Below, piece by piece: positions 1 through 6,267 of a stretch of 7,540 nucleotides of DNA. The DNA is from Bacteriovoracaceae bacterium UBA7317 (lineage in GTDB: Bacteria > Bdellovibrionota > Bacteriovoracia > Bacteriovoracales > Bacteriovoracaceae): positions 1-7,540 of the forward strand of contig DKQD01000172.1 of the NCBI GenBank assembly GCA_002474345.1. The letters run 5' to 3'. The stretch's first letter is position 1. The number at the start of each line of letters is the position of its first letter. A model generated the notes under the pieces. The model was not told the DNA's origin and searched no databases. It saw only the letters and a program-made list of their open reading frames with translations. The position numbers and the translations under genes were made by a program.

Positions 1-288
1 TCATCAACACTTTTTGATTATAGACTTTCTTTTGATATTCACCCTATAAATGAAACTTTGGAGTTTATGAGGAGGTTCCATATTGGTCTCAACATTGGGG
101 TTCCTCTCGTAGATGTTATGTTTGGATGGAATGGAGGCTACCTAAGTTACGGATTGTCCGCGAATGCTCTCATAGGTAAAGTTACTATTGGTTTATATGG
201 AATTGAGACGGGAACTTCATATAGACAACTTGAAGCCAGTAGATTTATTGCTTATTGGAGTTTTATAGACTTTAAATTTGGAAATTAA
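1..288 (+). CDS. C-terminal part of a probable outer-membrane beta-barrel protein (5' end outside window)
   Basis: An open frame runs from base 1 without interruption to TAA at 286-288 and gives the last 95 residues of a longer protein. A TTG at 58 could begin a shorter protein, but the frame is open to the left edge and no good ribosome binding site precedes it. The residues alternate between hydrophobic/aromatic and polar or small, with many Gly, Tyr, Phe and Trp (for example HIGLNIGV, YLSYGLSANA, VTIGLYGIE, AYWSFIDFKF). This is the look of amphipathic beta strands in an outer-membrane barrel, with a final strand ending FKFGN. There is no named motif, so the function is not known. The stop overlaps the Shine-Dalgarno of phoH, which starts 11 nt later, so the two genes are probably co-transcribed. 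An extracellular or periplasmic beta-rich protein is the main alternative. Confidence 0.6.
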   Translation, partial: SSTLFDYRLSFDIHPINETLEFMRRFHIGLNIGVPLVDVMFGWNGGYLSYGLSANALIGKVTIGLYGIETGTSYRQLEASRFIAYWSFIDFKFGN

Positions 289-299
289 GGAGTCAGTCT

Positions 300-1610
300 T
301 TGGAAAAAATTTTTATTCTCGATACTAATGTTCTTCTTTTTGACCCCAGATCAATCTTTTCTTTTCAATCAAATGTTGTTTTCATTCCCCTTGTCGTTAT
401 AGAAGAGCTAGATAGATTTAAAAAGGACCAGAGTGAGAATGGGAGGAACGCAAGAAGTTTTTCAAGAATCGTCGATAAGATAAGAGAGCAAGGTACTTTG
501 TCTAGTGGAGTTAAACTAGAAAATGGTGGAACTCTCATCATATCTGTTGATAAACGAACCGAAGACACGCAGAAATATGCTTTTGATTTAAATCACAATG
601 ATAACCTAATTCTTTCAACGGCCCTTAATTTAAAAGATGAGGGAAAAAATGTTGTCCTTGTTTCTAAGGATATAAATCTTAGGTTAAAGGCAGACGTTTT
701 AGGTGTTGGGTCTGAAGATTTTGGTACTCAAAAAGGTAACATAGATGAATTGTATAGTGGAAGAAAGTCTATTCCCGTCAAAGCGGCTACCTTAAAAGTA
801 TTTGAAAAAGAGCGCTATATCGATTTGGGTGAAATAGGGGAAGAGCCTTACCCCAACGAATATTTAACTTTAATTGATGAGTTAAATCCTAATCACAGGT
901 CATATGGAAGGTATAGTAAACAAAAAAGAGGTGTTGTTCCCTTGATCAATCTCAGAGAGGGAATTTGGGGAATCCATCCAAAAAACTTAGAACAAAAATT
1001 TGCGATAGATGCTCTTTTAAATGACGAAGTTAAGCTTGTGTCGTTAGTTGGTAAAGCAGGAACAGGAAAAACAATATTGGCATTAGCTGCAGGCCTGGAA
1101 ATGACGATTTCAAAAGAAAAGTACTCAAGACTTCTCGTCTCGAGGCCAATTCAGCCTATGGGAAATGATTTAGGTTTTTTACCCGGAGACCTGGGAGAGA
1201 AGCTGGCCCCATGGATGCAGCCCATTTTTGATAATATGGACCTACTCTTTGGAAGGAAGAAAGGAGATAACTCATCTTCGTATGATGAGCTAATTAATCA
1301 AGGCCTCCTCCATGTGGAACCTTTGACCTATATTAGAGGGAGGTCTATTCCAGACCAGTATATGATTGTTGATGAGGCCCAGAACCTTTCTCCTCATGAG
1401 GTCAAGACGATTATTACAAGGGCCGGTGAATCGACAAAAATTGTTTTAACTGGGGATTGCGAGCAGATTGATAGTCCCTATCTTGACTCTGTTAATAATG
1501 GCTTGGCTTACTGTGTGGAAAGGCTTAAAGGGGAATCCTTGATTTCTCATGCGACCCTTGTGTCTGGAGAGAGGTCGCCTCTCTCAGAAATTGCTTCAGA
1601 GCTTTTATGA
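300..1610 (+). CDS. phoH: PIN-domain PhoH-family ATPase (PhoH2-like RNA helicase/nuclease)
   Basis: This 436-residue cytoplasmic protein fuses a PIN nuclease domain to a PhoH P-loop ATPase. The PIN domain covers about residues 3-140, and its expected acidic metal ligands are visible: Asp8 in LDTNVL, Glu35/Glu36, Asp101 in HNDNLIL and Asp124 in VSKD. The PhoH domain covers about 225-436, with Walker A GKAGTGKT at 251-258 and Walker B MIVDEAQN at 355-362, followed by the LTGDCEQID signature near 383-391. Characterised PIN-PhoH (PhoH2) proteins are ATP-dependent RNA helicases with ribonuclease activity, and RNA handling is inferred here. The start is TTG at 300, preceded by AAGGAG at 287-292 with a 7-nt spacer; the protein then begins MEKIFILDTN, as expected for a PIN first strand. 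Length is normal for the family and all motifs are intact. Its last codon and stop overlap the start of the PilZ gene. Confidence 0.93.
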   Translation: MEKIFILDTNVLLFDPRSIFSFQSNVVFIPLVVIEELDRFKKDQSENGRNARSFSRIVDKIREQGTLSSGVKLENGGTLIISVDKRTEDTQKYAFDLNHNDNLILSTALNLKDEGKNVVLVSKDINLRLKADVLGVGSEDFGTQKGNIDELYSGRKSIPVKAATLKVFEKERYIDLGEIGEEPYPNEYLTLIDELNPNHRSYGRYSKQKRGVVPLINLREGIWGIHPKNLEQKFAIDALLNDEVKLVSLVGKAGTGKTILALAAGLEMTISKEKYSRLLVSRPIQPMGNDLGFLPGDLGEKLAPWMQPIFDNMDLLFGRKKGDNSSSYDELINQGLLHVEPLTYIRGRSIPDQYMIVDEAQNLSPHEVKTIITRAGESTKIVLTGDCEQIDSPYLDSVNNGLAYCVERLKGESLISHATLVSGERSPLSEIASELL

Positions 1611-2170
1611 ACCAGAAAACATATAAGAGGGCCCATTTAAGGGCGCCACTTAAATCTAAAATCATTTGTGCACTAGATGACCAGGTTCTTTTGGGACAGA
1701 CGATGAATATCTCCGAAGGAGGGATCCTTTTTTCAAAAGGACCCAAATTAAGTCAAGGTGATGAGTTTCATCTAATGGTCGATTTACCCGATTACCCTAA
1801 TTTTTCAAATTTTGATAAGGAGGAGATTCTTGACCTAGAATGGTACTCCTTTGAAAGAGAGGTGATGAGGGCCAAAGCAAAAGTGATGAGGGTTTATGAG
1901 ACAGATTTCAATGATGAGAGAGTGGAGTGTTATGGGTGCTCTTTTTTGGAAGCCGATAAAAACTCAATTCTTTTTATAAAAAACTATGTTGAGAGTTATT
2001 CCAAGAATATTGTTTATCTTTTAGGTCTTTTTGAATCGTTAGGTCGTGGACGTTTAAAGCTACCCATTCTTAGAAAGGTTGGCTTCCTTATGGGTTATAA
2101 TAGTGATGATAAAATTCATATTTTAAGAAGTAGAGTACTTCACGATTACAGAAGCTTGGAAAAGCTATAG
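1607..2170 (+). CDS. PilZ-domain protein, probable c-di-GMP receptor
   Basis: A 187-residue soluble protein with a PilZ domain from about residue 5 to 130. Both nucleotide-binding elements are visible: the RxxxR motif at Arg8-Ala-His-Leu-Arg12, and the (D/N)xSxxG motif at Asn34-Ile-Ser36-Glu-Gly-Gly39. The domain closes with the usual strand and helix around YGCSFLEADKNSILFIKNYV. PilZ proteins bind c-di-GMP and relay it to motility, secretion or polysaccharide machinery by protein contacts; the target here is unknown. Residues 131-187 form a Lys/Arg-rich tail that I do not recognise. The ATG is embedded in the phoH stop (ATGA, 4-nt overlap) and has no strong Shine-Dalgarno close by, so translation is probably coupled to phoH. 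The gene is followed by a convergent gene 20 nt away, and no clear terminator is seen between them. Confidence 0.85.
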   Translation: MNQKTYKRAHLRAPLKSKIICALDDQVLLGQTMNISEGGILFSKGPKLSQGDEFHLMVDLPDYPNFSNFDKEEILDLEWYSFEREVMRAKAKVMRVYETDFNDERVECYGCSFLEADKNSILFIKNYVESYSKNIVYLLGLFESLGRGRLKLPILRKVGFLMGYNSDDKIHILRSRVLHDYRSLEKL

Positions 2171-2190
2171 GCTAATGGGGTAGATTTTTT

Positions 2191-2445
2191 CTAAAGGCTC
2201 ACTCTTCTTCTTAGCTCTGTAACAAGGCTTTTTGTTTTCAGCCGCACTGGTTGTGTCACTTCGCCACACGTAATTGTCTTCATAAGCTCTTGAGCTTCAT
2301 CTAAAAGTTGGCAGAAACTAAAATTTCTATAATCCGCTTTTTTCAAAAATGAGAACTTTCTTTTCGCCGCTCTAAAATCGAGGCGTATAACTTGTCCGGC
2401 ATTTTCGGATTTTGCTACTTGGATTGCTTTTGTTTCCTGTGGCAT
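2191..2445 (-). CDS. Small basic hypothetical protein, 84 aa
   Basis: I do not recognise this protein. It is 84 residues long, rich in Lys and Arg, with no signal peptide or membrane segment. It contains a central helix-prone stretch (FCQLLDEAQELMKTI) and two Cys at 45 and 60. The ending (ELRRRVSL) is strongly basic, so nucleic-acid or protein binding is possible but unsupported. The case for a real gene is the ATG preceded on its own strand by AAAGGAA about 9 nt upstream, a location between genes with no overlap of another coding frame, and a stop that sits neatly 20 nt from the convergent pilZ stop. The residue composition also looks protein-like. It probably has its own promoter in 2446-2640, since a terminator-like hairpin follows the upstream dedA gene. 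No convincing -35/-10 pair was found. Confidence 0.6.
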   Translation of the reverse strand: MPQETKAIQVAKSENAGQVIRLDFRAAKRKFSFLKKADYRNFSFCQLLDEAQELMKTITCGEVTQPVRLKTKSLVTELRRRVSL

Positions 2446-2660
2446 TTGATATGTTCCTTTTTTTAACTAAACTAACAAACCTTAAAAGGCCCTGCCTGAA
2501 AAAATCCTCGTTCATTTGAAGTGAAGGCTTTATCTAACAGCCTTTATGTCATTTCAAGAATTAAGTGTTTAGGTATAGCTCAGTTGAAATATTTACTTAC
2601 CGGATTCTGGCAAACCGCATTGAATGAGAGGTTATAAAAAACAATAACTTTTATTGATTT
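2446..2660. other. Intergenic region between the small ORF and dedA
   Basis: These 215 nt hold no convincing coding frame. They contain the weak dedA terminator near 2636-2656 and a short hairpin with 6-bp arms AAGGCT (2524-2529) and AGCCTT (2539-2544) around a 9-nt loop, which on the minus strand would fall in the 5' leader of the small ORF. They also contain an isolated 15-nt string at 2572-2586 that resembles the D-arm region of a tRNA but lacks the rest of a tRNA. Nothing else stands out. Confidence 0.5.
2636..2656 (-). terminator. Weak rho-independent terminator after dedA
   Basis: On the minus strand, 4 nt beyond the dedA stop, a perfect 6-bp inverted repeat CAATAA / TTATTG (2651-2656 and 2642-2647) with a 3-nt loop is followed directly by six T residues (2641-2636). 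Position, small loop and T-run fit an intrinsic terminator. The stem has a single G-C pair, so its efficiency is doubtful. Confidence 0.5.
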
Positions 2661-3266
2661 CTACTCAGACTTTTTTTTCTTTTTTGCAAAAAAATAATAA
2701 AGTACAAAAAGTGCTGCAGCAGAGAATAGGATAATGTTCCCTTGCTTGATAACTCCAGTGATTTCCTTCCCAAATTTGTAATAAAGGCTAAAAAATGCGG
2801 AGCAAGAGATTGTGCAGGCCAAAAGGTCTGAAAGGGCAAATTTTGTAAAATTCATTTTTCCAAGGCCAGCTGTCAGGAATAAGCCATTTCTAACGCCAAA
2901 GGGAATAAACCTTCCTAAAATGAGCGTAATAATCCCATGTTTTTCATAAAAGTGATTTATTTTATCCATTCTTTTTTTAGACATCATGGATTTGAAAAAT
3001 GAAATATTAAAAAGCTTGGGGCCTAAGGTTCTGCCAAGAGTGTAACAAATGATGTCACTGAAATAAGCGCCCATATAGACACCAAAAAATAGAGGAATAG
3101 CGTGGTCAGGGTTGTTAAAGGCAAGTATAGCAGTTAGTAATAGCATTCCATCTTCAGAGACAGGGATGTTTAGGCCGGCGAGTAAGAGAACGCCAAAAAT
3201 AAGCCAAGGGGCCAGGCTTATATTTTGAGAAGCAAATTGTTGCGCTTGTAATAGAATTTCTTCCAA
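2661..3266 (-). CDS. DedA/VTT (SNARE-associated) family inner-membrane protein
   Basis: A 201-residue polytopic membrane protein of the DedA family. These proteins act in the inner membrane, and members are linked to lipid-carrier flipping, proton-dependent envelope homeostasis and drug or pH tolerance; the exact substrate here cannot be told. Hydrophobic segments lie at about residues 16-36, 56-78, 111-136, 143-166 and 176-194, ending in a cytoplasmic-type KKKKKSE tail. Family signatures are present: an acidic residue after the first hairpin (Glu38 in NIPVSEDG), the GAYFSDIICYTLGR block (Asp71), and GRFIPFGVRNG with two Arg (119, 126) followed by AG. I chose TTG at 3266 because AGGGAG lies 6 nt upstream. 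The longer ATG frame from 3344 would add 26 residues, but its start sits inside a strong hairpin and lacks a good Shine-Dalgarno. GTG at 3281 is another option without a site of its own. Confidence 0.85.
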   Translation of the reverse strand: MEEILLQAQQFASQNISLAPWLIFGVLLLAGLNIPVSEDGMLLLTAILAFNNPDHAIPLFFGVYMGAYFSDIICYTLGRTLGPKLFNISFFKSMMSKKRMDKINHFYEKHGIITLILGRFIPFGVRNGLFLTAGLGKMNFTKFALSDLLACTISCSAFFSLYYKFGKEITGVIKQGNIILFSAAALFVLYYFFAKKKKKSE

Positions 3267-3272
3267 CTCTTG

Positions 3273-3278
3273 CTCCCT
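3273..3278 (-). promoter_or_regulatory. Ribosome binding site supporting the TTG start of dedA
   Basis: On the minus strand AGGGAG is followed by a 6-nt spacer (CAAGAG) and TTG at 3266-3264. No comparable site precedes the upstream in-frame ATG at 3344, so this site decides the start. Confidence 0.6.
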
Positions 3279-3319
3279 CACAAAAGGTTTAAAAAAAATT
3301 TTTTTATAAATTAATTTAG

Positions 3320-3349
3320 GAGCAATGCCCAAAGTGAAGGGCATTGCTC
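3320..3349 (-). terminator. Strong hairpin downstream of the peroxiredoxin gene, terminator-like
   Basis: A perfect 11-bp inverted repeat, GAGCAATGCCC (3320-3330) and GGGCATTGCTC (3339-3349), surrounds an 8-nt loop. On the minus strand it begins 20 nt after the peroxiredoxin stop. It is followed by an A/T-rich tail rather than a clean T-run; the nearest run of eight T lies about 21 nt beyond the stem. Position and stability point to a terminator or a 3'-end stabilising hairpin that separates the peroxiredoxin from dedA. The missing immediate T-run lowers confidence in simple intrinsic termination. Confidence 0.55.
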
Positions 3350-3369
3350 ATTAAATTTAGCTAAGCGGA

Positions 3370-3969
3370 TTAGCCATTTTTTTGAAAATACTCTTTTGAT
3401 TTTTCTGCGTCAGGCTTGATTGTATCAGAACCTTTTGTCCAACCAGCTGGGCAAACTTCACCATTCTTTTCGTGGTACTGGAAAGCCTCAACAAGTCTTA
3501 GTACCTCTTCAACATTTCTACCAACACCAAGGTTGTTAATTGTAGAGTGTTGCACTGTGTTGCTTTCATCAATAATGAAAAGCCCTCTGAGGCTGATACC
3601 ACCCTCTAGAAGAACTCCATAGTCTTTTGAGATTGTTTTTGTAAGGTCAGAGAGAAGTGGGTAATCGATCTTTCCTAAGCCACCTTCTTTTCTATCTTGT
3701 TTCGTCCACGCAAGATGACTAAATTTAGAATCAACAGATACACCAAGAACAGTTGCATTCAGCTCTTTGAACTTACTTATTGCATCAGAAAAAGCTGTGA
3801 TTTCTGTTGGGCAAACAAAAGTAAAGTCTAGCGGGTAAAAGAAAAGGACTTTCCATCCTTGAACTTCACTTAAAGTAATGTTCTTGAATTCCCCATTTAC
3901 TACTGCATCAGCATTAAAGTCAGGAGCTCTTTTTCCAACAAGTTGAAGGGGAGATTTTTTTTCTTCCAT
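3370..3969 (-). CDS. Typical 2-Cys peroxiredoxin (AhpC/Prx1 type)
   Basis: A 199-residue cytoplasmic thiol peroxidase that reduces H2O2, organic hydroperoxides and possibly peroxynitrite, recycled by a thioredoxin-type or AhpF-type reductase not seen in this window. The peroxidatic site is FTFVCPTE, with catalytic Thr50 and Cys53; the assisting Arg is Arg128 in SLRG. The resolving cysteine is Cys173 in GEVCPAGW, so this is the typical 2-Cys obligate-dimer class. The loop GGLG at 96-99 and a C-terminal Tyr-Phe at 194-195 are both present, the pair known from peroxiredoxins that are easily over-oxidised. The start is ATG at 3969 with AAAGGA about 9 nt upstream. Length is normal. The gene is transcribed away from clpP, probably alone, from a promoter near 4014-4042, and ends before a strong hairpin. 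A more exact symbol (ahpC, prx, tsaA) is not justified from sequence alone. Confidence 0.95.
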   Translation of the reverse strand: MEEKKSPLQLVGKRAPDFNADAVVNGEFKNITLSEVQGWKVLFFYPLDFTFVCPTEITAFSDAISKFKELNATVLGVSVDSKFSHLAWTKQDRKEGGLGKIDYPLLSDLTKTISKDYGVLLEGGISLRGLFIIDESNTVQHSTINNLGVGRNVEEVLRLVEAFQYHEKNGEVCPAGWTKGSDTIKPDAEKSKEYFQKNG

Positions 3970-4013
3970 TTTGTTTTATCCTTTTTTTATTTATTTGACT
4001 CTTGTGATTTAGT

Positions 4014-4042
4014 AATTTAGGCTTTTCTATTAGGTTTTTCAA
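4014..4042 (-). promoter_or_regulatory. Candidate sigma-70-type promoter of the peroxiredoxin gene
   Basis: On the minus strand a -35 TTGAAA (4042-4037, five of six consensus bases) is followed after exactly 17 nt by a -10 TAAATT (4019-4014, four of six). It would start transcription roughly 35-40 nt upstream of the ATG at 3969. The region is AT-rich, so chance matches are possible. Confidence 0.4.
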
Positions 4043-4164
4043 GAATTTTTGAGATTGGAACAATGTTGTAATTTCTTTTTATTACCATTGGCTTCCTAAA
4101 CAAAGAATATGTCTTACTAAACTTGTTTTTCTGATCTTCAGCTTTTATTCTTATGAACTAAAGA

Positions 4165-4221
4165 TTTTTGGTCCATTAGTCGAAAATGAAGAACGGCACC
4201 AAAAAGAATTCCTGGTTTTTT
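4165..4221 (+). promoter_or_regulatory. Inverted repeat and T-run in the clpP leader, attenuator-like
   Basis: The leader of clpP carries 8-nt arms TTTTTGGT (4165-4172) and ACCAAAAA (4198-4205), 25 nt apart. The second arm can instead pair through ACCA with TGGT at 4213-4216, which runs straight into six T (4216-4221). The two pairings exclude each other, and the second resembles a weak terminator. Regulation by this structure is inference. No convincing -35/-10 pair for clpP was found in 3970-4164. Confidence 0.3.
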
Positions 4222-4254
4222 AGCTTAAAGATCTTGCTCGAGGAGATTTAATTT

Positions 4255-4878
4255 ATGCGAAATGTTGAAGCCCACATACCTAACCCTATCGTTATTGAAC
4301 AAACTGCTAGAGGAGAAAGGCAGTATGACATATACTCTCGTTTACTCCTAGATAGAATTATCTTTCTTGGGACCCAGGTGAATGATGTTGTCTCAAACCT
4401 CCTTATCGCCCAGATGCTTTTCCTAGAGCAATCTGATCCTGAAGCACCTGTGCATTTTTATATTAATAGTCCTGGAGGGTCTGTTTATGCGGGGCTAGGG
4501 ATTTATGATATTATGCAGCATATATCTTGTCCTGTGCATACCTATTGTGTTGGGTTAGCTGCTTCCATGGGGTCTCTTCTTCTTTCTGCTGGGGCAGCTG
4601 GATGTAGGCACTCGCTACCTCACAGTAGAATTATGATCCACCAGCCATTGGGAGGCGCTCAAGGTCAATGTTCTGACATCCAGATTCAGGCCAATGAAAT
4701 TCAAGACCTAAAAAATCAACTTAATGGCATTTACATTAAACATTCATCGAAAAAAGAAATGACGATAGAAAAAATAGAGCAGGAAACAGACAGGGATAAT
4801 TACTTATCGCCTCAGCAAGCTATTGACATGGGACTAATTGATAACATTATTGATAAATCGAGCCCTTCAAAGGAATAG
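4255..4878 (+). CDS. clpP: ATP-dependent Clp protease proteolytic subunit ClpP
   Basis: A 207-residue serine peptidase that forms a double heptameric chamber and degrades proteins fed to it by ClpX or another Clp ATPase. The catalytic Ser is Ser104 in GLAASMGS, His is His129 in [10 protein letters not shown], and Asp is Asp181 in ETDRDNYLS. The oxyanion strand INSPGGSV (70-77) and the amino-terminal [19 protein letters not shown] block are also present. The segment before the first conserved block is short, so any propeptide is at most about 8-10 residues. Compared with E. coli ClpP, three extra residues lie between His and Asp ([11 protein letters not shown] region), and the normally basic AGAKGKR segment reads AGAAGCR. 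The start is ATG at 4255 with GAGGAG at 4240-4245 and a 9-nt spacer. clpX follows 54 nt later with no terminator between. Trigger factor, commonly the upstream neighbour, is absent. Confidence 0.97.
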   Translation: MRNVEAHIPNPIVIEQTARGERQYDIYSRLLLDRIIFLGTQVNDVVSNLLIAQMLFLEQSDPEAPVHFYINSPGGSVYAGLGIYDIMQHISCPVHTYCVGLAASMGSLLLSAGAAGCRHSLPHSRIMIHQPLGGAQGQCSDIQIQANEIQDLKNQLNGIYIKHSSKKEMTIEKIEQETDRDNYLSPQQAIDMGLIDNIIDKSSPSKE

Positions 4879-4932
4879 TTTTAGAGTTATGAAAAGGGTT
4901 TCTTCTTTATGGAGAATGCAAGAGGTTAAAAA

Positions 4933-6243
4933 ATGGATAAAGAAAAAACAGACTTTAACAACACTTCTCTTCATTGCAACTTTTGTGGCAAGTCACAAAA
5001 GGAAGTTAAAAAACTCATTGCTGGCCCTGGTTGTTATATTTGCGATGAATGTATAGAACTCTGCAATGACATCATTTATGAAGACACAGTTAAATCTAAT
5101 ACGAAATTCCATGTTGATAATGTTCCAAAGCCCCATGAGATTAAAGAGCACCTCGATACTTATGTCATAGGGCAGGATCGAGCTAAGAAAATTATTTCTG
5201 TTGCTGTTCACAACCACTATAAAAGAATCTCTCATGGGAATCAAAGTCGGAAGGATGATGGAGTAGAGCTTCAGAAGTCAAATATTCTCCTTGCTGGTCC
5301 TACTGGGAGTGGAAAAACTCTTATTGCTCAATCGTTGGCTAAGTTTTTAAATGTTCCTTTTGCGATTGCGGATGCTACATCTTTGACAGAGGCAGGTTAT
5401 GTTGGCGAGGACGTAGAAAATATTATTCTTAACCTTCTTCAAAACTGTGATTATGACATCGAAAGAGCAGAGAGAGGAATCGTCTACATTGATGAAATCG
5501 ATAAAATTGCTAGAAAGTCAGAAAACCCTTCCATTACGAGGGATGTATCTGGAGAGGGCGTCCAGCAGGCGCTCTTGAAACTTATTGAGGGGACAGTTGC
5601 CTCAGTTCCTCCTAAAGGAGGGAGGAAACATCCTCAGCAAGAGTTCCTTCAAGTGAATACAAAAAATATTCTCTTCGTTGTGGCCGGAGCTTTTGTTGGT
5701 CTTGATAAAATTATTGAAAAAAGAGTTACGAAAAGACCTATGGGTCTTGTTGCAGAATCTGAAAAACAAGAGCGTTCTAACATAGAAAAGCTTGGTGGGA
5801 TAGAAGTTGAAGACCTCTCGAAGTTTGGACTTATTCCTGAGTTTATCGGTCGTCTTCCGGTCAATGCAATGTTAGAAGAATTGGACGAGGAAGCCCTTGT
5901 TAGGATCTTATCTGAGCCAAAAAATGCGATTACAAAGCAATATTCAAAATTATTTGAATATGACGGTATCGAGCTGGAGTTTGAGTCTGAAGCTCTCAAG
6001 GAAGTTGCAAAAATAGCTCTTCAAAAAAAGACAGGTGCCAGGGGTTTGAGGGCCATTTTGGAACAATCGATGCTTGATGTAATGTATGAAATTCCTTCCA
6101 ATGACAAAGTCAATAAAGTTGTTATTACTCTCGGTTCAATAAAGGGTGGTGGTTCGCCAAAGTTGCTGGAGGGGCCAAGGGCCATGCCTTCTACAAAAAG
6201 GGAGAGCCTGAAGGCCAAAGCAGGCATCAACACTGCCTCTTGA
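4933..6243 (+). CDS. clpX: ATP-dependent Clp protease ATP-binding subunit ClpX
   Basis: A 436-residue AAA+ unfoldase that recognises tagged or damaged proteins and threads them into ClpP. The amino-terminal zinc-binding domain has Cys15, Cys18, Cys37 and Cys40 in C-x2-C-x18-C-x2-C spacing. Walker A is GPTGSGKT at 122-129, pore loop 1 is GYVGE at 155-159, and Walker B is IVYIDEID at 183-190. The RKH loop is at 231-233, the arginine-finger region is FIGRLP with Arg307, and sensor 2 is TGARGLR with Arg370. The ClpP-docking tripeptide, IGF in E. coli and usually (L/I/V)-G-(F/L), appears here as Met-Gly-Leu at 270-272 inside a shortened loop. The start is ATG at 4933 with AGAGG at 4921-4925 and a 7-nt spacer. 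Length is close to the usual 410-430. It is expressed with clpP and followed by a 221-nt gap before lon. Confidence 0.97.
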   Translation: MDKEKTDFNNTSLHCNFCGKSQKEVKKLIAGPGCYICDECIELCNDIIYEDTVKSNTKFHVDNVPKPHEIKEHLDTYVIGQDRAKKIISVAVHNHYKRISHGNQSRKDDGVELQKSNILLAGPTGSGKTLIAQSLAKFLNVPFAIADATSLTEAGYVGEDVENIILNLLQNCDYDIERAERGIVYIDEIDKIARKSENPSITRDVSGEGVQQALLKLIEGTVASVPPKGGRKHPQQEFLQVNTKNILFVVAGAFVGLDKIIEKRVTKRPMGLVAESEKQERSNIEKLGGIEVEDLSKFGLIPEFIGRLPVNAMLEELDEEALVRILSEPKNAITKQYSKLFEYDGIELEFESEALKEVAKIALQKKTGARGLRAILEQSMLDVMYEIPSNDKVNKVVITLGSIKGGGSPKLLEGPRAMPSTKRESLKAKAGINTAS

Positions 6244-6267
6244 GAAATTCTTTCCATAAAAAAATAG

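Noticed and set aside
2171..2190. Terminator between the convergent pilZ and small-ORF genes
   Set aside because: There is a T-run, but only a 3-bp stem can form before it.
2524..2544. AAGGCT/AGCCTT hairpin as a terminator
   Set aside because: It has a 9-nt loop, no clear T-run and no gene ending immediately upstream on either strand.
2565..2640. Possible tRNA gene beginning at the D-arm-like string
   Set aside because: No GTTCRANYC T-loop, no matching acceptor stem and no CCA or paired anticodon arm follow within the required distance.
2651..2839. Minus-strand open frame of 62 codons inside dedA
   Set aside because: It lies in another frame of the clearly conserved DedA protein and has low-complexity content and no good ribosome binding site.
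4909..4929. Short in-frame ATG mini-frame (six codons) just before clpX
   Set aside because: It ends in TAA within the clpX ribosome binding region and is too short to call; no evidence that it is translated.
4838..5056. Plus-strand frame of 72 codons spanning the clpP-clpX junction
   Set aside because: It overlaps both well-supported genes in another frame, and its translation reads as an out-of-frame copy of ClpX sequence.
5649..5999. Minus-strand frame of 116 codons inside clpX
   Set aside because: It is antisense to conserved ClpX motifs, with Ser/Asn-rich composition typical of a shadow frame.
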